NCBI GenBank assembly: GCA_900489925.1
Contig: UEHQ01000043.1
Span: 40,680 to 104,679 of the forward strand
Length of the DNA: 64,000 nt
Origin: Hyphomicrobiales bacterium
GTDB taxonomy: Bacteria; Pseudomonadota; Alphaproteobacteria; Rhizobiales; Rhizobiaceae
Reading direction: 5' to 3'
Both the position numbers and the translations under genes were made by a program. Within the stretch, counting starts at the first letter, position 1; each line of letters begins with the position of its first letter. The notes under the pieces are model-generated. The model saw nothing but the letters and a program-made list of their open reading frames with translations. It was not told the origin of the DNA and did not search any database. Positions 25,858 to 34,500 of the stretch are shown here, one piece after another.

Positions 25858-26736
25858 TCAGCCCGCTGCCAGCGGCGCACCCCAGCCGCCCCAAACGTAG
25901 ATGCTGAAGAACAGGAACAGCCAGACCACGTCAACGAAGTGCCAGTACCAGGCTGCCGCTTCGAAACCGAAGTGCTGCTTCGGCGTGAAGTCGCCGCGAA
26001 GCGCGCGGATCAGGCAGACGACCAGGAAGATCGTACCGACCAGAACGTGGAAACCATGGAAACCGGTCGCCATGAAGAAGGTCGCGCCGTAGATCGAGTT
26101 CTTGAACGCGAACGGAGCGTGCGCGTATTCGTAGGCCTGGACGCTCGAGAACAGAAGGCCGAGCAGCACCGTCAGGGTCAGACCCTGGATGAGGCCCTTG
26201 CGATCATTGTGCAGCAGCGCATGGTGCGCCCAGGTGACAGTCGTGCCCGACAGGAGCAGGATCACGGTGTTGTAGATCGGCAGGTGCCAAGGATCGAGAA
26301 CCTCGATGCCCTTCGGCGGCCACTGGCCACCCGTGAAGGCAAGGCGCGATGCCTGGATGGCTTCATGCGGATAGAGGCTTGCATCGAAGTAGGCCCAGAA
26401 CCAGGCAACGAAGAACATCACTTCCGAAGCGATGAACATGATCATGCCGTAGCGCAGGTGCAGCGAGACAACGCGGGTATGCGCGCCTTCGTGCGCCTCC
26501 TTCACCGTGTCCGACCACCAGCCGAACATGACGTAGAGCACCAGTGCGAGCCCGATGAAGAACAGCCACGGATGGGCCCATTCGATGCCGAAGATGTGCA
26601 GCGAACCGCCGTTGACGTAGCGCATGAAGCCCACGCCGCCGAACGCCATGATGAAGGCGCCGATCGAGGCCAGCAGCGGCCACGGGCTTGGATCAATAAT
26701 GTGGTAGTCGTGGTTTTTCTGATGCGCTTCGGCCAT
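25858..26736 (-). CDS. ctaE: Cytochrome c oxidase subunit III
   Basis: A 292-residue seven-helix protein of the aa3 oxidase. Typical blocks are the opening KNHDYHIIDPSPWP, MFFVAWFWAYFDASL (helix III), WAHHALLHNDR and GFHGFHVLVGTIFL, and the C-terminal WYWHFVDVVWLFLFFSIYVWG. It is the last gene of the main cox cluster, 59 bp after ctaG, and ends at a terminator. It stabilises subunit I and the proton path in the inner membrane. Confidence 0.97.
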   Translation of the reverse strand: MAEAHQKNHDYHIIDPSPWPLLASIGAFIMAFGGVGFMRYVNGGSLHIFGIEWAHPWLFFIGLALVLYVMFGWWSDTVKEAHEGAHTRVVSLHLRYGMIMFIASEVMFFVAWFWAYFDASLYPHEAIQASRLAFTGGQWPPKGIEVLDPWHLPIYNTVILLLSGTTVTWAHHALLHNDRKGLIQGLTLTVLLGLLFSSVQAYEYAHAPFAFKNSIYGATFFMATGFHGFHVLVGTIFLVVCLIRALRGDFTPKQHFGFEAAAWYWHFVDVVWLFLFFSIYVWGGWGAPLAAG

Positions 26737-26795
26737 CTAAGCTATCCCCGGATCTCTTCCTCTTCGTCCCGGCTTAGCCGGAAACGAACCCTCAA

Positions 26796-27401
26796 TCAAA
26801 GTTTCTTTTCAAGCGTCACCGTTCCACCCTCGTTCGAAGCAACAGGCTTCGGACCCTCTTTCGGGTAGAACGTATAGGACAAGGTAACCGTATGAATGTC
26901 CTTGGATTCAACGGCCTTGGTAATATCCGGGTCGATGTAGAACACGACCGGCATTTCAAGCTTCTCCCCAGGCTTCAACACTGTTTCATTGAAGCAGAAG
27001 CACTGCACCTTGTTGAAATAGGCACCCGCCTCGCCCGGCGTCACGTTGAAGACGGCCTGGCCATAGGCTGGCTTGTCGGACTTGTTCACCGCAACGAAGT
27101 TGACCTGGATGGTCTCGCCGATGCGCGGATTGACCTCGCGCTCCACGGGCTTGAATTCCCATTCCAGGCCGGGCGCGACATTGGCGTCGAAGGTGACGCG
27201 CATCGTGCGGTCCAGCACGACGTTGGACGCCTGCTCGACGCGCTGGGTCGTACCGTTATAGCCGGTGACCTGGCAGAAGATGCGATAGAGCGGAACAGCG
27301 GCATAGCTCGCAGCACCCATGCCGACCACGAAGGCCAGGCACATGAAAACGACAGCGCCATTGTTGCGTGGCTTTCCTGGAGTGCGCTGCGTCTCGCTCA
27401 T
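26796..27401 (-). CDS. ctaG: Cytochrome c oxidase assembly protein CtaG (Cox11)
   Basis: A 201-residue copper chaperone for the CuB site of cytochrome oxidase. One N-terminal membrane helix (VFMCLAFVVGMGAASYAAVPLY) anchors a periplasmic domain; the copper cysteines are in QCFCFNE, and the early Cys of YRIFCQVTGYNG is also conserved in Cox11. It starts one base after the coxF stop, so the two are likely translationally coupled. Confidence 0.96.
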   Translation of the reverse strand: MSETQRTPGKPRNNGAVVFMCLAFVVGMGAASYAAVPLYRIFCQVTGYNGTTQRVEQASNVVLDRTMRVTFDANVAPGLEWEFKPVEREVNPRIGETIQVNFVAVNKSDKPAYGQAVFNVTPGEAGAYFNKVQCFCFNETVLKPGEKLEMPVVFYIDPDITKAVESKDIHTVTLSYTFYPKEGPKPVASNEGGTVTLEKKL

Positions 27402-27402
27402 C

Positions 27403-27543
27403 TTACATGTGCCCCGACGTAAACTTCACGATGGTGATCGCATAGAACAGTACGACGAGACCGGCGAGCACCAATCCCAACGCGACATTGCGGTTGCGGC
27501 GCGACTTGCGCTGCGCGTCCGTAAGCTTGACAGTATCGATCAA
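27403..27543 (-). CDS. coxF: CoxF small membrane protein (TTG start)
   Basis: A 46-residue protein: polar basic N-terminus with DAQRKSRRNRN, then one membrane helix (VALGLVLAGLVVLFYAITIV) and tail KFTSGHM. This matches the small CoxF proteins found between ctaB and ctaG in rhizobial cox clusters. It starts with TTG (27543-27541), which overlaps the ctaB stop as TTGA; GGAGG lies six bases upstream. The stop TAA is one base before the ctaG start. Role in oxidase assembly is inferred from position. Confidence 0.88.
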   Translation of the reverse strand: MIDTVKLTDAQRKSRRNRNVALGLVLAGLVVLFYAITIVKFTSGHM

Positions 27544-28496
27544 AGGAAACCTCCCGTGTGCGACACCAACACGGCTGCCAGCCGGTCGAACATCAGCGCG
27601 GAGAAAATGGCGAACAGATAGAAGATCGAGAAAGCAAAGAGCTTTTTCGCGGGCACCATCTTCTCATCGCCATCCGGCATCCGCCAGACGGCGGTGGAAC
27701 AGTAGATGAAGATGGCGCCAAGGGCAGCAGCAACAAGGCCGTAGCCGATGCTTGCAAACCCGAGAACGGTCGGCAACACGCCGCAGATGGCTGTCAGAAC
27801 GGCATAGGCGACGATCTGGTGCTTGGTGGTGCGCTCGCCCGATACGTTCGGCAGCATGGGCACGCCAACCGCCTCATAGTCCTTCATCTTGAAGAGCGCG
27901 AGCGCCCAGAAGTGCGCTGGCGTCCAGAGAAAGATGATCATGAAGAGGACGATGCTCTCGATCGTGACGGTACCGGTGACGCAGGCCCAGCCGATCATCG
28001 GAGGAAAGGCGCCGGCAGCGCCGCCGATGACGATGTTCTGCGGCGTCGAGCGCTTCAGCCACATCGTGTAGATCACGGCGTAAAAGAAGATCGTGAAAGC
28101 CAGGATCGAGGCTGCGAGCCAATTGACGGCGAGCCCGAGGATCGTGACGGCGAAACAGGAAAGAACCAGGCCGAAGGCAAGCGCTTCGCCCGGTGCGATG
28201 CGGCCCGCGGGGATCGGGCGCTTGGCCGTGCGGGTCATGATGGCGTCGATGTCGGCATCGTACCACATGTTGAGCGCCCCAGAGGCGCCAGCGCCGACGG
28301 CGATGCAAAGAATAGCGATCAGGCCGATAACCGGATTGATGTGACCGGGTGCTACCACCAGGCCTGCAAATGCCGTGAAGACCACAAGCGACATCACGCG
28401 TGGCTTCAGAAGCTCGAAATAATCGCGCGCGCTTGCTTCCGACAGGCGTAACTCGCTGTCGTGCGCAAGAGCTTTGCGATTGCCGATTACTGTCAT
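27540..28496 (-). CDS. ctaB: Protoheme IX farnesyltransferase (haem O synthase)
   Basis: A 318-residue UbiA-family prenyltransferase that farnesylates haem b to haem o, the precursor of haem a. Nine hydrophobic helices are seen. The prenyl-diphosphate Asp motifs are NMWYDADIDAIMTRT (first) and FKMKDYEAVG (second). ATG 28496 gives the family start (YFELLKPRVMSLV about 25 residues in); the frame is open upstream to 28625 but overlaps ctaD. Its stop overlaps the coxF start. Confidence 0.96.
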   Translation of the reverse strand: MTVIGNRKALAHDSELRLSEASARDYFELLKPRVMSLVVFTAFAGLVVAPGHINPVIGLIAILCIAVGAGASGALNMWYDADIDAIMTRTAKRPIPAGRIAPGEALAFGLVLSCFAVTILGLAVNWLAASILAFTIFFYAVIYTMWLKRSTPQNIVIGGAAGAFPPMIGWACVTGTVTIESIVLFMIIFLWTPAHFWALALFKMKDYEAVGVPMLPNVSGERTTKHQIVAYAVLTAICGVLPTVLGFASIGYGLVAAALGAIFIYCSTAVWRMPDGDEKMVPAKKLFAFSIFYLFAIFSALMFDRLAAVLVSHTGGFL

Positions 28497-28564
28497 TATC
28501 TCGTCCTGCAAACTTGAAGGCGACCGCCGCACTCTAACATGCGGCGGTCGCAATTTCTCGCATC

Positions 28565-30265
28565 TTACTTGATGCGCGGGAGCTGCTCCCACTGGTGGTA
28601 TGGCGGCGGCGAAGACAGCTGCCATTCGAGCGTCGTGGCACCCTGGCCCCAGGGATTGTCACCTGCAACGCGCTTCTTGGCCAAGGCTTCGAAAACGCAA
28701 ACCAGGAAGATCAACACGCCGAAAGCCGAGATGTAAGAGCCGACGGAGGAAACGTAGTTCCAGCCAGCAAACGCATCCGGATAGTCGATATAGCGACGCG
28801 GCATACCTGCGAGGCCGAGGAAGTGCTGCGGGAAGAACACCAGGTTGACGCCGATGAACATGACCCAGAAGTGCAGCTTGCCCAGGAACTCGTTGTACAT
28901 GTAGCCGGTCATCTTCGGGAACCAGTAGTACCAGCCGGCGAAGATGGCGAACACGGCGCCGAGCGACAGAACGTAGTGGAAGTGAGCCACGACGTAGTAG
29001 GTGTCATGCAGCGAGCGGTCGAGGCCGGCGTTTGCGAGCTGAACGCCCGTGACGCCACCGACGGTGAACAGGAAGATGAAGCCGATCGCCCAGATCATCG
29101 GCGTGCGGAAGCTGATCGAGCCACCCCACATCGTTGCGATCCAGGAGAAGATCTTCACACCCGTCGGAACGGCGATGACCATCGTTGCGAAGACGAAGTA
29201 GCGCTGCGCATCGAGCGACAGGCCGACCGTGTACATATGGTGAGCCCAGACGACGAAGCCGACTGCACCGATCGCGACCATGGCGTAGGCCATGCCGAGG
29301 TAGCCGAAGATCGGCTTGCGCGAGAAGGTCGAGATGATGTGGCTGACGATGCCGAAGCCGGGCAGGATCAGGATGTACACTTCAGGGTGACCGAAGAACC
29401 AGAACAGGTGCTGGTAGAGGATCGGGTCGCCGCCGCCTTCCGGTACGAAGAAGGACGTACCGAAGTTACGGTCGGTCAGCATCATGGTGATGGCGCCGGC
29501 GAGAACCGGGAGCGACAGCAGGAGCAGGAAGGCGGTGATCAGAACCGACCAGGCAAACAGCGGCATCTTGTGCAGCGTCATGCCGGGAGCGCGCATGTTC
29601 AGGATCGTGGTGATGAAGTTGATCGCACCGAGGATCGAGGACGCACCGGCAATGTGGAGCGCGAAGATCGCAAGATCGACAGCCGGGCCCGGCGTACCGG
29701 AGCTCGACAGCGGCGGATACATCGTCCAGCCGCCACCTGCGCCGTAAGCACCGGCGGGACCTTCGACGAACATCGACATGATGAGCAGAAGGAAGGCCGG
29801 GACGATCAGCCAGAAGGAAATGTTGTTCAGACGCGGGAACGCCATGTCAGGCGCACCGATCATGATCGGCACCATCCAGTTGGCGAAGCCACCGATCATC
29901 GCCGGCATGACCATGAAGAAGATCATGATCAGCGCGTGCGCTGTGGTGAACATGTTGAACATCTGCTTGGCGCCGTCGATGGCGGCGTCGCCTTCATAGC
30001 CGTAAACCATGGCTGCCAGACCGTGGAAGATCTGGATGCCCGGCTCCTGCAACTCCATGCGCATGGCAACGGAGAGCGCGCCGCCGACGATGCCGGCCAT
30101 GATCGCGAAGATCAGGTAGAGCGTGCCGATATCCTTGTGGTTCGTCGAAAAGAACCAGCGATTGATGAAGCTCGGCTTGTGCGAGTGGTCGTGGTGATGA
30201 TCGTCATGGGCGTGTGCGCCGTGATCGTGATCATGCGAATGATCGTGTGCGGAAGGTCCAGCCAT
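28565..30265 (-). CDS. ctaD: Cytochrome c oxidase subunit I (aa3 type)
   Basis: A 566-residue, twelve-helix haem-copper oxidase subunit holding haem a, haem a3 and CuB. The CuB/K-channel block is FGHPEVYILILPGFG, followed by WAHHMYTVGLSLD (CuB histidines) and HYVLSLG near the haem ligands. The N-terminus is unusual: twelve His and six Asp within the first 30 residues before SFINRWFFSTNHKDIG, the normal subunit I start. Such a tail might bind copper or zinc. It is preceded by ctaC with an 18-bp gap and followed by ctaB. Confidence 0.98.
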   Translation of the reverse strand: MAGPSAHDHSHDHDHGAHAHDDHHHDHSHKPSFINRWFFSTNHKDIGTLYLIFAIMAGIVGGALSVAMRMELQEPGIQIFHGLAAMVYGYEGDAAIDGAKQMFNMFTTAHALIMIFFMVMPAMIGGFANWMVPIMIGAPDMAFPRLNNISFWLIVPAFLLLIMSMFVEGPAGAYGAGGGWTMYPPLSSSGTPGPAVDLAIFALHIAGASSILGAINFITTILNMRAPGMTLHKMPLFAWSVLITAFLLLLSLPVLAGAITMMLTDRNFGTSFFVPEGGGDPILYQHLFWFFGHPEVYILILPGFGIVSHIISTFSRKPIFGYLGMAYAMVAIGAVGFVVWAHHMYTVGLSLDAQRYFVFATMVIAVPTGVKIFSWIATMWGGSISFRTPMIWAIGFIFLFTVGGVTGVQLANAGLDRSLHDTYYVVAHFHYVLSLGAVFAIFAGWYYWFPKMTGYMYNEFLGKLHFWVMFIGVNLVFFPQHFLGLAGMPRRYIDYPDAFAGWNYVSSVGSYISAFGVLIFLVCVFEALAKKRVAGDNPWGQGATTLEWQLSSPPPYHQWEQLPRIK

Positions 30266-30283
30266 AGTCCCGTTCCTCTTCCC

Positions 30284-31177
30284 TTACTGTGCGACGTTTT
30301 CGGCAACATCAACGGTCTTTGCAGGACCATCGGTTGCGGCCATGAGTGCCTTGTAGGCTCCGGGCAGATCAGCGGCGGCTGCTGTCAGCCACTGCTTGTA
30401 CTTGTCCTCGGAGACGACGCGGATGGCGATCGGCATGAACGCATGGTCCTTGCCGCAGAGTTCGGAACACTGGCCGTAGAACAGACCTTCACGCTCTGCC
30501 CGGAACCAGGTTTCGTTCAGACGGCCGGGAACGGCGTCGATCTTCACCCCGAAGGACGGCACGGCGAATGCGTGGATAACGTCGGTCGGAGCCGCGGTCA
30601 CGAGGACGCGGACCGTCTTGTTGACAGGCAGAACCAGTTCGTTGTCGACAGTCAGGAGGCGCGGATAGATCGCCTTGTCTTCCTTGCCGGCGGCTGCGCG
30701 GTCGGCATCCTTGAGCAGGAAGGAATCGAATGCCAGCGGGTTTTCGCCGGTTCCTTCGTATTCGTAGTTCCACTGCCACTGCGTCGCGGTCGCCTTGATC
30801 GTGACGTCAGGATTTTCCGGCAGCGTCAGCTGCGCGGTGAGCAGGTTGAACGACGGCACGGCGAGAAACAGCAATACGAGGACCGGTCCCACGGTCCATG
30901 CAATTTCGATCAGCGTGTTGTGGCTCGTCTTGGAAGGTACCGGGTTCGCGCTAGCGCGAAACTTCAGACAGACGACGATAAGAAGGAGCAAAACAAAGAG
31001 CGTGATCGGAACGATAAACCACAGGGTATATTGCTCAAACCAATGAATGTCCCGCATGATGGGCGTGGCCGCCGGCTGCAATGTTGCCTGCCACGGCTGT
31101 GGCTGGTCGGCATAACTGCCGGAAGCAAAAAGCAGACAGACCAGCGCGGTCAGAGCTGCATAAGCCTTCTTAATCAC
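30284..31177 (-). CDS. ctaC: Cytochrome c oxidase subunit II
   Basis: A 297-residue subunit carrying the CuA centre that accepts electrons from cytochrome c. It has a signal peptide (AALTALVCLLFASGSYA), two membrane helices, and a periplasmic cupredoxin domain with the CuA motif GQCSELCGKDHAFMP and the aromatic region TQWQWNYEYEG. GTG 31177 has GGAG eight bases upstream and is preferred over the more distal start at 31210. It is the first gene of the cluster. A 7-bp inverted repeat lies at 31202-31222, in the presumed promoter or leader. Confidence 0.96.
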   Translation of the reverse strand: MIKKAYAALTALVCLLFASGSYADQPQPWQATLQPAATPIMRDIHWFEQYTLWFIVPITLFVLLLLIVVCLKFRASANPVPSKTSHNTLIEIAWTVGPVLVLLFLAVPSFNLLTAQLTLPENPDVTIKATATQWQWNYEYEGTGENPLAFDSFLLKDADRAAAGKEDKAIYPRLLTVDNELVLPVNKTVRVLVTAAPTDVIHAFAVPSFGVKIDAVPGRLNETWFRAEREGLFYGQCSELCGKDHAFMPIAIRVVSEDKYKQWLTAAAADLPGAYKALMAATDGPAKTVDVAENVAQ

Positions 31178-31514
31178 GTTAATATCTCCCTCGAGCGCTG
31201 ATCTGCGCAAAATACGCGCAGAATCCTTGCCATCTTCTGCGCTTCAAACCACAGTTTGGCATCCGCCGCAACAGGCCAAAGCATTTGTCTATGCGGCATT
31301 TTTGCCTGAAGACGAATTCCCCCAAGCATACCGAAACGTTCCATCTTTTTCGCAATGATACGGAAAATGCTGTGACAGACCATCCAACAGCACCAACATT
31401 CTTCGACAAACGTCCCATTTCCGCCGTAGTCCCCGGCTTTTCAGCGGGTAGGGCTTTTCATTTTGCATGGCGGGCCCCAACTTAGCGGCACTGATTCGAA
31501 TTGCAGAGGTTTTC
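31178..31514. other. Divergent intergenic region between ctaC and the IalB-family gene
   Basis: 337 bp with no credible gene on either strand. It must hold the promoters of the cox operon (left) and the IalB gene (right). The only clear structure is TCTGCGC-AAAATAC-GCGCAGA (31202-31222), a 7-bp inverted repeat 25 bases before the ctaC start. No FixK/FNR box or consensus sigma-70 pair was recognised. The right third is AT-richer than the neighbouring genes. Confidence 0.6.
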
Positions 31515-32102
31515 ATGGGTTTCCGTTCCCTCGCACGGCCGGTTGTGCTGACAGCGTGCATTGCGGCAGCAGCGATTGCTCCCGCTTTCGCCCAACAGCA
31601 ACCTGCGCCCGCGCAGCCCGCCCCCGCCGCACCTGCGACGCAGGCGACACCCGGGCAGACGCAACCGCAGGCGCCCGGCACTGTGAAGTCCAACCACGGC
31701 GCATGGTCTGTCGTGTGCGACAAGCCGGCCGGCGCTTCGACCGAGCAGTGCGCGCTGATGCAGAACGTCATCGCCGAAGACCGGCCGGAAGTCGGCCTTT
31801 CCGTCGTCGTGCTGAAGACCGCCGACCGCAAGTCGAAGATCCTGCGCGTGCTAGCACCCCTCGGAGTGCTGTTGCCGAACGGCCTAGGCCTCAATGTCGA
31901 TGGCAAGGATATCGGTCGCGCCTATTTCGTCCGCTGCTTCGCTGACGGCTGCTATGCCGAAGTCGTGCTCGAGGACGAGCTGCTGAAAACCTTCCGCAGC
32001 GGCGCCAGCGCCACCTTCATCGTCTTCCAGACGCCCGAAGAAGGCATCGGCATCCCCGTCGATCTCAAGGGTTTTGCCGAAGGCTACGACGCCCTCCCCT
32101 GA
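31515..32102 (+). CDS. IalB-family (invasion-associated locus B) periplasmic protein
   Basis: A 195-residue exported protein. The signal peptide ends near APAFA, followed by a Pro/Ala/Gln-rich linker (about residues 25-58) and the IalB domain: VKSNHGAWSVVCDKP, CALMQNV, and RCFADGCYAEVVLEDELL with a probable disulfide pair. The family is named for Bartonella erythrocyte invasion but is general in Rhizobiales, where its role is unclear. GAGG five bases before the ATG supports the start. It is 84 bp before tldD on the same strand. Confidence 0.9.
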   Translation: MGFRSLARPVVLTACIAAAAIAPAFAQQQPAPAQPAPAAPATQATPGQTQPQAPGTVKSNHGAWSVVCDKPAGASTEQCALMQNVIAEDRPEVGLSVVVLKTADRKSKILRVLAPLGVLLPNGLGLNVDGKDIGRAYFVRCFADGCYAEVVLEDELLKTFRSGASATFIVFQTPEEGIGIPVDLKGFAEGYDALP

Positions 32103-32186
32103 TCCTCTCGATTTCGGGACTTGCTCGAACCGTCCACGGGACCTACATCGGCTGAAAGCATTCCTGCTGCAGCGGAGCATAAAGAC

Positions 32187-33602
32187 ATGAATACCGATCT
32201 CCTGACGCTTTTCGACGCCGACGAAGCGAAGATGCGTTCGCTCGTGGCCGAAGCATTGTCCGGCGCTGACGACGGGGAGCTCTTCATCGAGCATGCCCAG
32301 GCGGAATCGCTGATGTTCGACAACGGTCGCCTCAAGGGCGGCAGCTTCAACACCGAGCAGGGTTTTGGCCTGCGCGCGGTGGCCGGCGAAGCGGTCGGCT
32401 ACGCGCATGCGGGCGATCTTTCCGTTTCGGCGCTGAAGCGCGCGGCGGACGCGGTCGGCGCGGTGACGCGCGGCTATTCCGGCAGCTATGCCGCGGCACC
32501 GCAGGGCACCAACAAGAAGCTCTACAGCGACGAGAACCCGATCGGCTCCCCGACCTTCGAGGAGAAGGTCAAGGTTCTGCAGGATATCGACGCGTACCTG
32601 CGCGGCAAGGACGACAAGGTGCGGCAGGTAACGGCCTCGGTCGCCGCCAGCTGGCAGGTCGTCGACATCCTGCGCGCCGATGGTCATCGCGTCCGCGATA
32701 TCCGCCCGATGACGCGCATCAACATCTCGGTCATGGTTGGCGAAGGCGATCGGCAGGAAACCGGCTCCTATGGCAGCGGCGGTCGCATCGGCTTCGGTGA
32801 TTTCATCGCAGAAGGTAGCTGGCAGTACGGCGCCGACGAGGCACTGCGCCAGGCGCTGGTGAACCTCGAGGCCATCGAAGCCCCGGCCGGCACGATGGAC
32901 GTTGTGCTCGGCTCCGGTTGGCCCGGCGTCATGCTGCACGAAGCGGTCGGCCACGGTCTGGAAGGCGATTTCAATCGCAAGAAGACCTCGGCCTTTGCCG
33001 GCCTGCTTGGCCAGATGGTCGCGGCTCCAGGGGTGACCGTCGTTGACGACGGCACGATCGACAATCGTCGCGGCTCCATCACCATCGATGACGAAGGCAC
33101 GCCTTCGGCCTACAACGTGCTGATCGAGGACGGCAAGCTCGTCGGCTACATGCAGGACCGGCAGAATGCGCGCCTGATGGGCATGAAACCAACCGGCAAC
33201 GGTCGCCGCCAGGGCTACGCTCACGTCCCGATGCCGCGCATGACGAACACCTACATGCTCGGCGGCGACAAGACGCCGGAAGAAATCATCTCGTCGGTGA
33301 AGAAGGGCATCTATGCCGTTTCCTTCGGCGGCGGCCAGGTCGACATTACCTCCGGCAAGTTCGTGTTCGGCTGCACCGAGGCCTACCTGATCGAAAATGG
33401 CAAGATCGGCCCCGCGGTCAAGGGCGCCATGCTGATCGGCAACGGCCCGGACGCGATGAAGCGCATTTCCATGATCGGCAACGATACCAAACTCGACACC
33501 GGCATCGGCAATTGCGGCAAGGCCGGCCAGTGGGTTCCTGTCGGCGTCGGACAGCCGCACCTTAGGATGGATCAGGTCACCGTCGGTGGTACGAAGGCAT
33601 AA
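32187..33602 (+). CDS. tldD: Metalloprotease TldD
   Basis: A 471-residue protein of the TldD/PmbA family. With TldE it forms a heterodimeric zinc protease that trims modified peptides (microcin B17) and degrades unfolded peptides. The active motif HEAVGHGLEGD is at residues 251-261, and the C-terminal GGQVDITSGKFVFG and EAYLIENGKIG blocks are conserved. No tldE (pmbA) gene is in the window. Start ATG 32187 gives the family N-terminus. Confidence 0.96.
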   Translation: MNTDLLTLFDADEAKMRSLVAEALSGADDGELFIEHAQAESLMFDNGRLKGGSFNTEQGFGLRAVAGEAVGYAHAGDLSVSALKRAADAVGAVTRGYSGSYAAAPQGTNKKLYSDENPIGSPTFEEKVKVLQDIDAYLRGKDDKVRQVTASVAASWQVVDILRADGHRVRDIRPMTRINISVMVGEGDRQETGSYGSGGRIGFGDFIAEGSWQYGADEALRQALVNLEAIEAPAGTMDVVLGSGWPGVMLHEAVGHGLEGDFNRKKTSAFAGLLGQMVAAPGVTVVDDGTIDNRRGSITIDDEGTPSAYNVLIEDGKLVGYMQDRQNARLMGMKPTGNGRRQGYAHVPMPRMTNTYMLGGDKTPEEIISSVKKGIYAVSFGGGQVDITSGKFVFGCTEAYLIENGKIGPAVKGAMLIGNGPDAMKRISMIGNDTKLDTGIGNCGKAGQWVPVGVGQPHLRMDQVTVGGTKA

Positions 33603-33617
33603 GACGGCCCTCCCCCG

Positions 33618-34115
33618 ATGACAGATATTCGCGTTCGCCCCTTCGTGCCGTCAGACAAGGACGGCGTGATCTCGACGATTCTTCCGATCCAGAGCGAGGA
33701 GTTCGGGATCGCGATCACTGCCGCTGACCAGCCAGACCTCGCGGCCATTCCTGATTTCTACCAGTCGGGCAAGGGCCAGTTCTGGGTGGCGACATCGGAT
33801 GACACCGTGGTCGGCACGATCGGCCTCAAGGATATCGGCAACGACCAGGCAGCACTTCGCAAGATGTTCGTGGCCGCGGATTTTCGCGGCCGCGACCGTG
33901 GCGTGGCCACAGCACTCCTCGCCGAACTGGTGCGGCACGCCGAGACGCAGGGGCTTGCCGACATCTATCTCGGCACGACAGACAAGTTTCTCGCCGCGCA
34001 TCGCTTCTACGAAAAGAACGGCTTCGTCGAAGTCGAGAAGAGCACGTTGCCGAAGAGCTTCCCTGTCATGGCCGTCGACAGCAAATTCTACAGGCTGCGC
34101 ATCCGCGCCACCTGA
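33618..34115 (+). CDS. GNAT N-acetyltransferase
   Basis: A 165-residue single-domain GNAT protein. The acetyl-CoA-binding motif is ADFRGRDRGVATALLAEL (Q/RxxGxG/A type), after the beta-4 strand TVVGTIGLKDIG, and the C-terminal AHRFYEKNGFVEVEKSTLP motif closes the fold. Substrate unknown. It is 15 bp downstream of tldD, probably co-transcribed, and 3 bp from the convergent MazG-like gene. Confidence 0.88.
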   Translation: MTDIRVRPFVPSDKDGVISTILPIQSEEFGIAITAADQPDLAAIPDFYQSGKGQFWVATSDDTVVGTIGLKDIGNDQAALRKMFVAADFRGRDRGVATALLAELVRHAETQGLADIYLGTTDKFLAAHRFYEKNGFVEVEKSTLPKSFPVMAVDSKFYRLRIRAT

Positions 34116-34118
34116 GGA

Positions 34119-34433
34119 TCAGAGAGATTCATCCAGGGAAAACCGCCACTTGCGCTTGATCGCCGCGGCGAGGTCGAGATCGTTGCGGTGCGCGAAGAGC
34201 AGGATGTGGCCGAGCACATCGGCGGCCTCATCCTCGAGGTCGCGGGCCATGTCCTCGCCGGAACGCCCCTTGGGCCGCCCTCGTCCGCTCACGCGGTTCC
34301 ACGCCTGGGTCAGTTCTCCCATCTCTTCCTGAAGCTTCAGCAGGAACCAGTCGGCATCGCGGGTGATGCCGTTTTCTCCGGCGTAGGCACTCGAGGCCCG
34401 CTCGAACTTCAGGGCAAGATCATCCAGCATCAT
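34119..34433 (-). CDS. MazG-like nucleotide pyrophosphohydrolase
   Basis: A 104-residue all-alpha NTP pyrophosphatase-type protein. It contains KLQEEMGELTQAW (ExxE half of the metal site) and EDEAADVLGHILLFA (ExxD half), the two MazG metal motifs; the order and spacing fit the single-domain dimeric subgroup. Such enzymes remove non-canonical NTPs. ATG 34433 is followed by a second Met. Convergent with the acetyltransferase gene and upstream of nothing on its strand for 67 bp, so it may be the distal gene after dacC. Confidence 0.85.
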   Translation of the reverse strand: MMLDDLALKFERASSAYAGENGITRDADWFLLKLQEEMGELTQAWNRVSGRGRPKGRSGEDMARDLEDEAADVLGHILLFAHRNDLDLAAAIKRKWRFSLDESL

Positions 34434-34500
34434 GTTCTCCTTTCGTTTACGTAGGAGAACCCTGATTCAGCGGCAATGTCCAGTCGGATCGGTTAGCGGC

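Noticed and set aside
28595..31201. Very long open frame (868 codons) on the plus strand opposite ctaD and ctaC
   Set aside because: It mirrors the codon pattern of two certain genes, has a composition rich in Arg, Asp, Glu and His without any domain, and runs across two genes. A GC-rich shadow frame.
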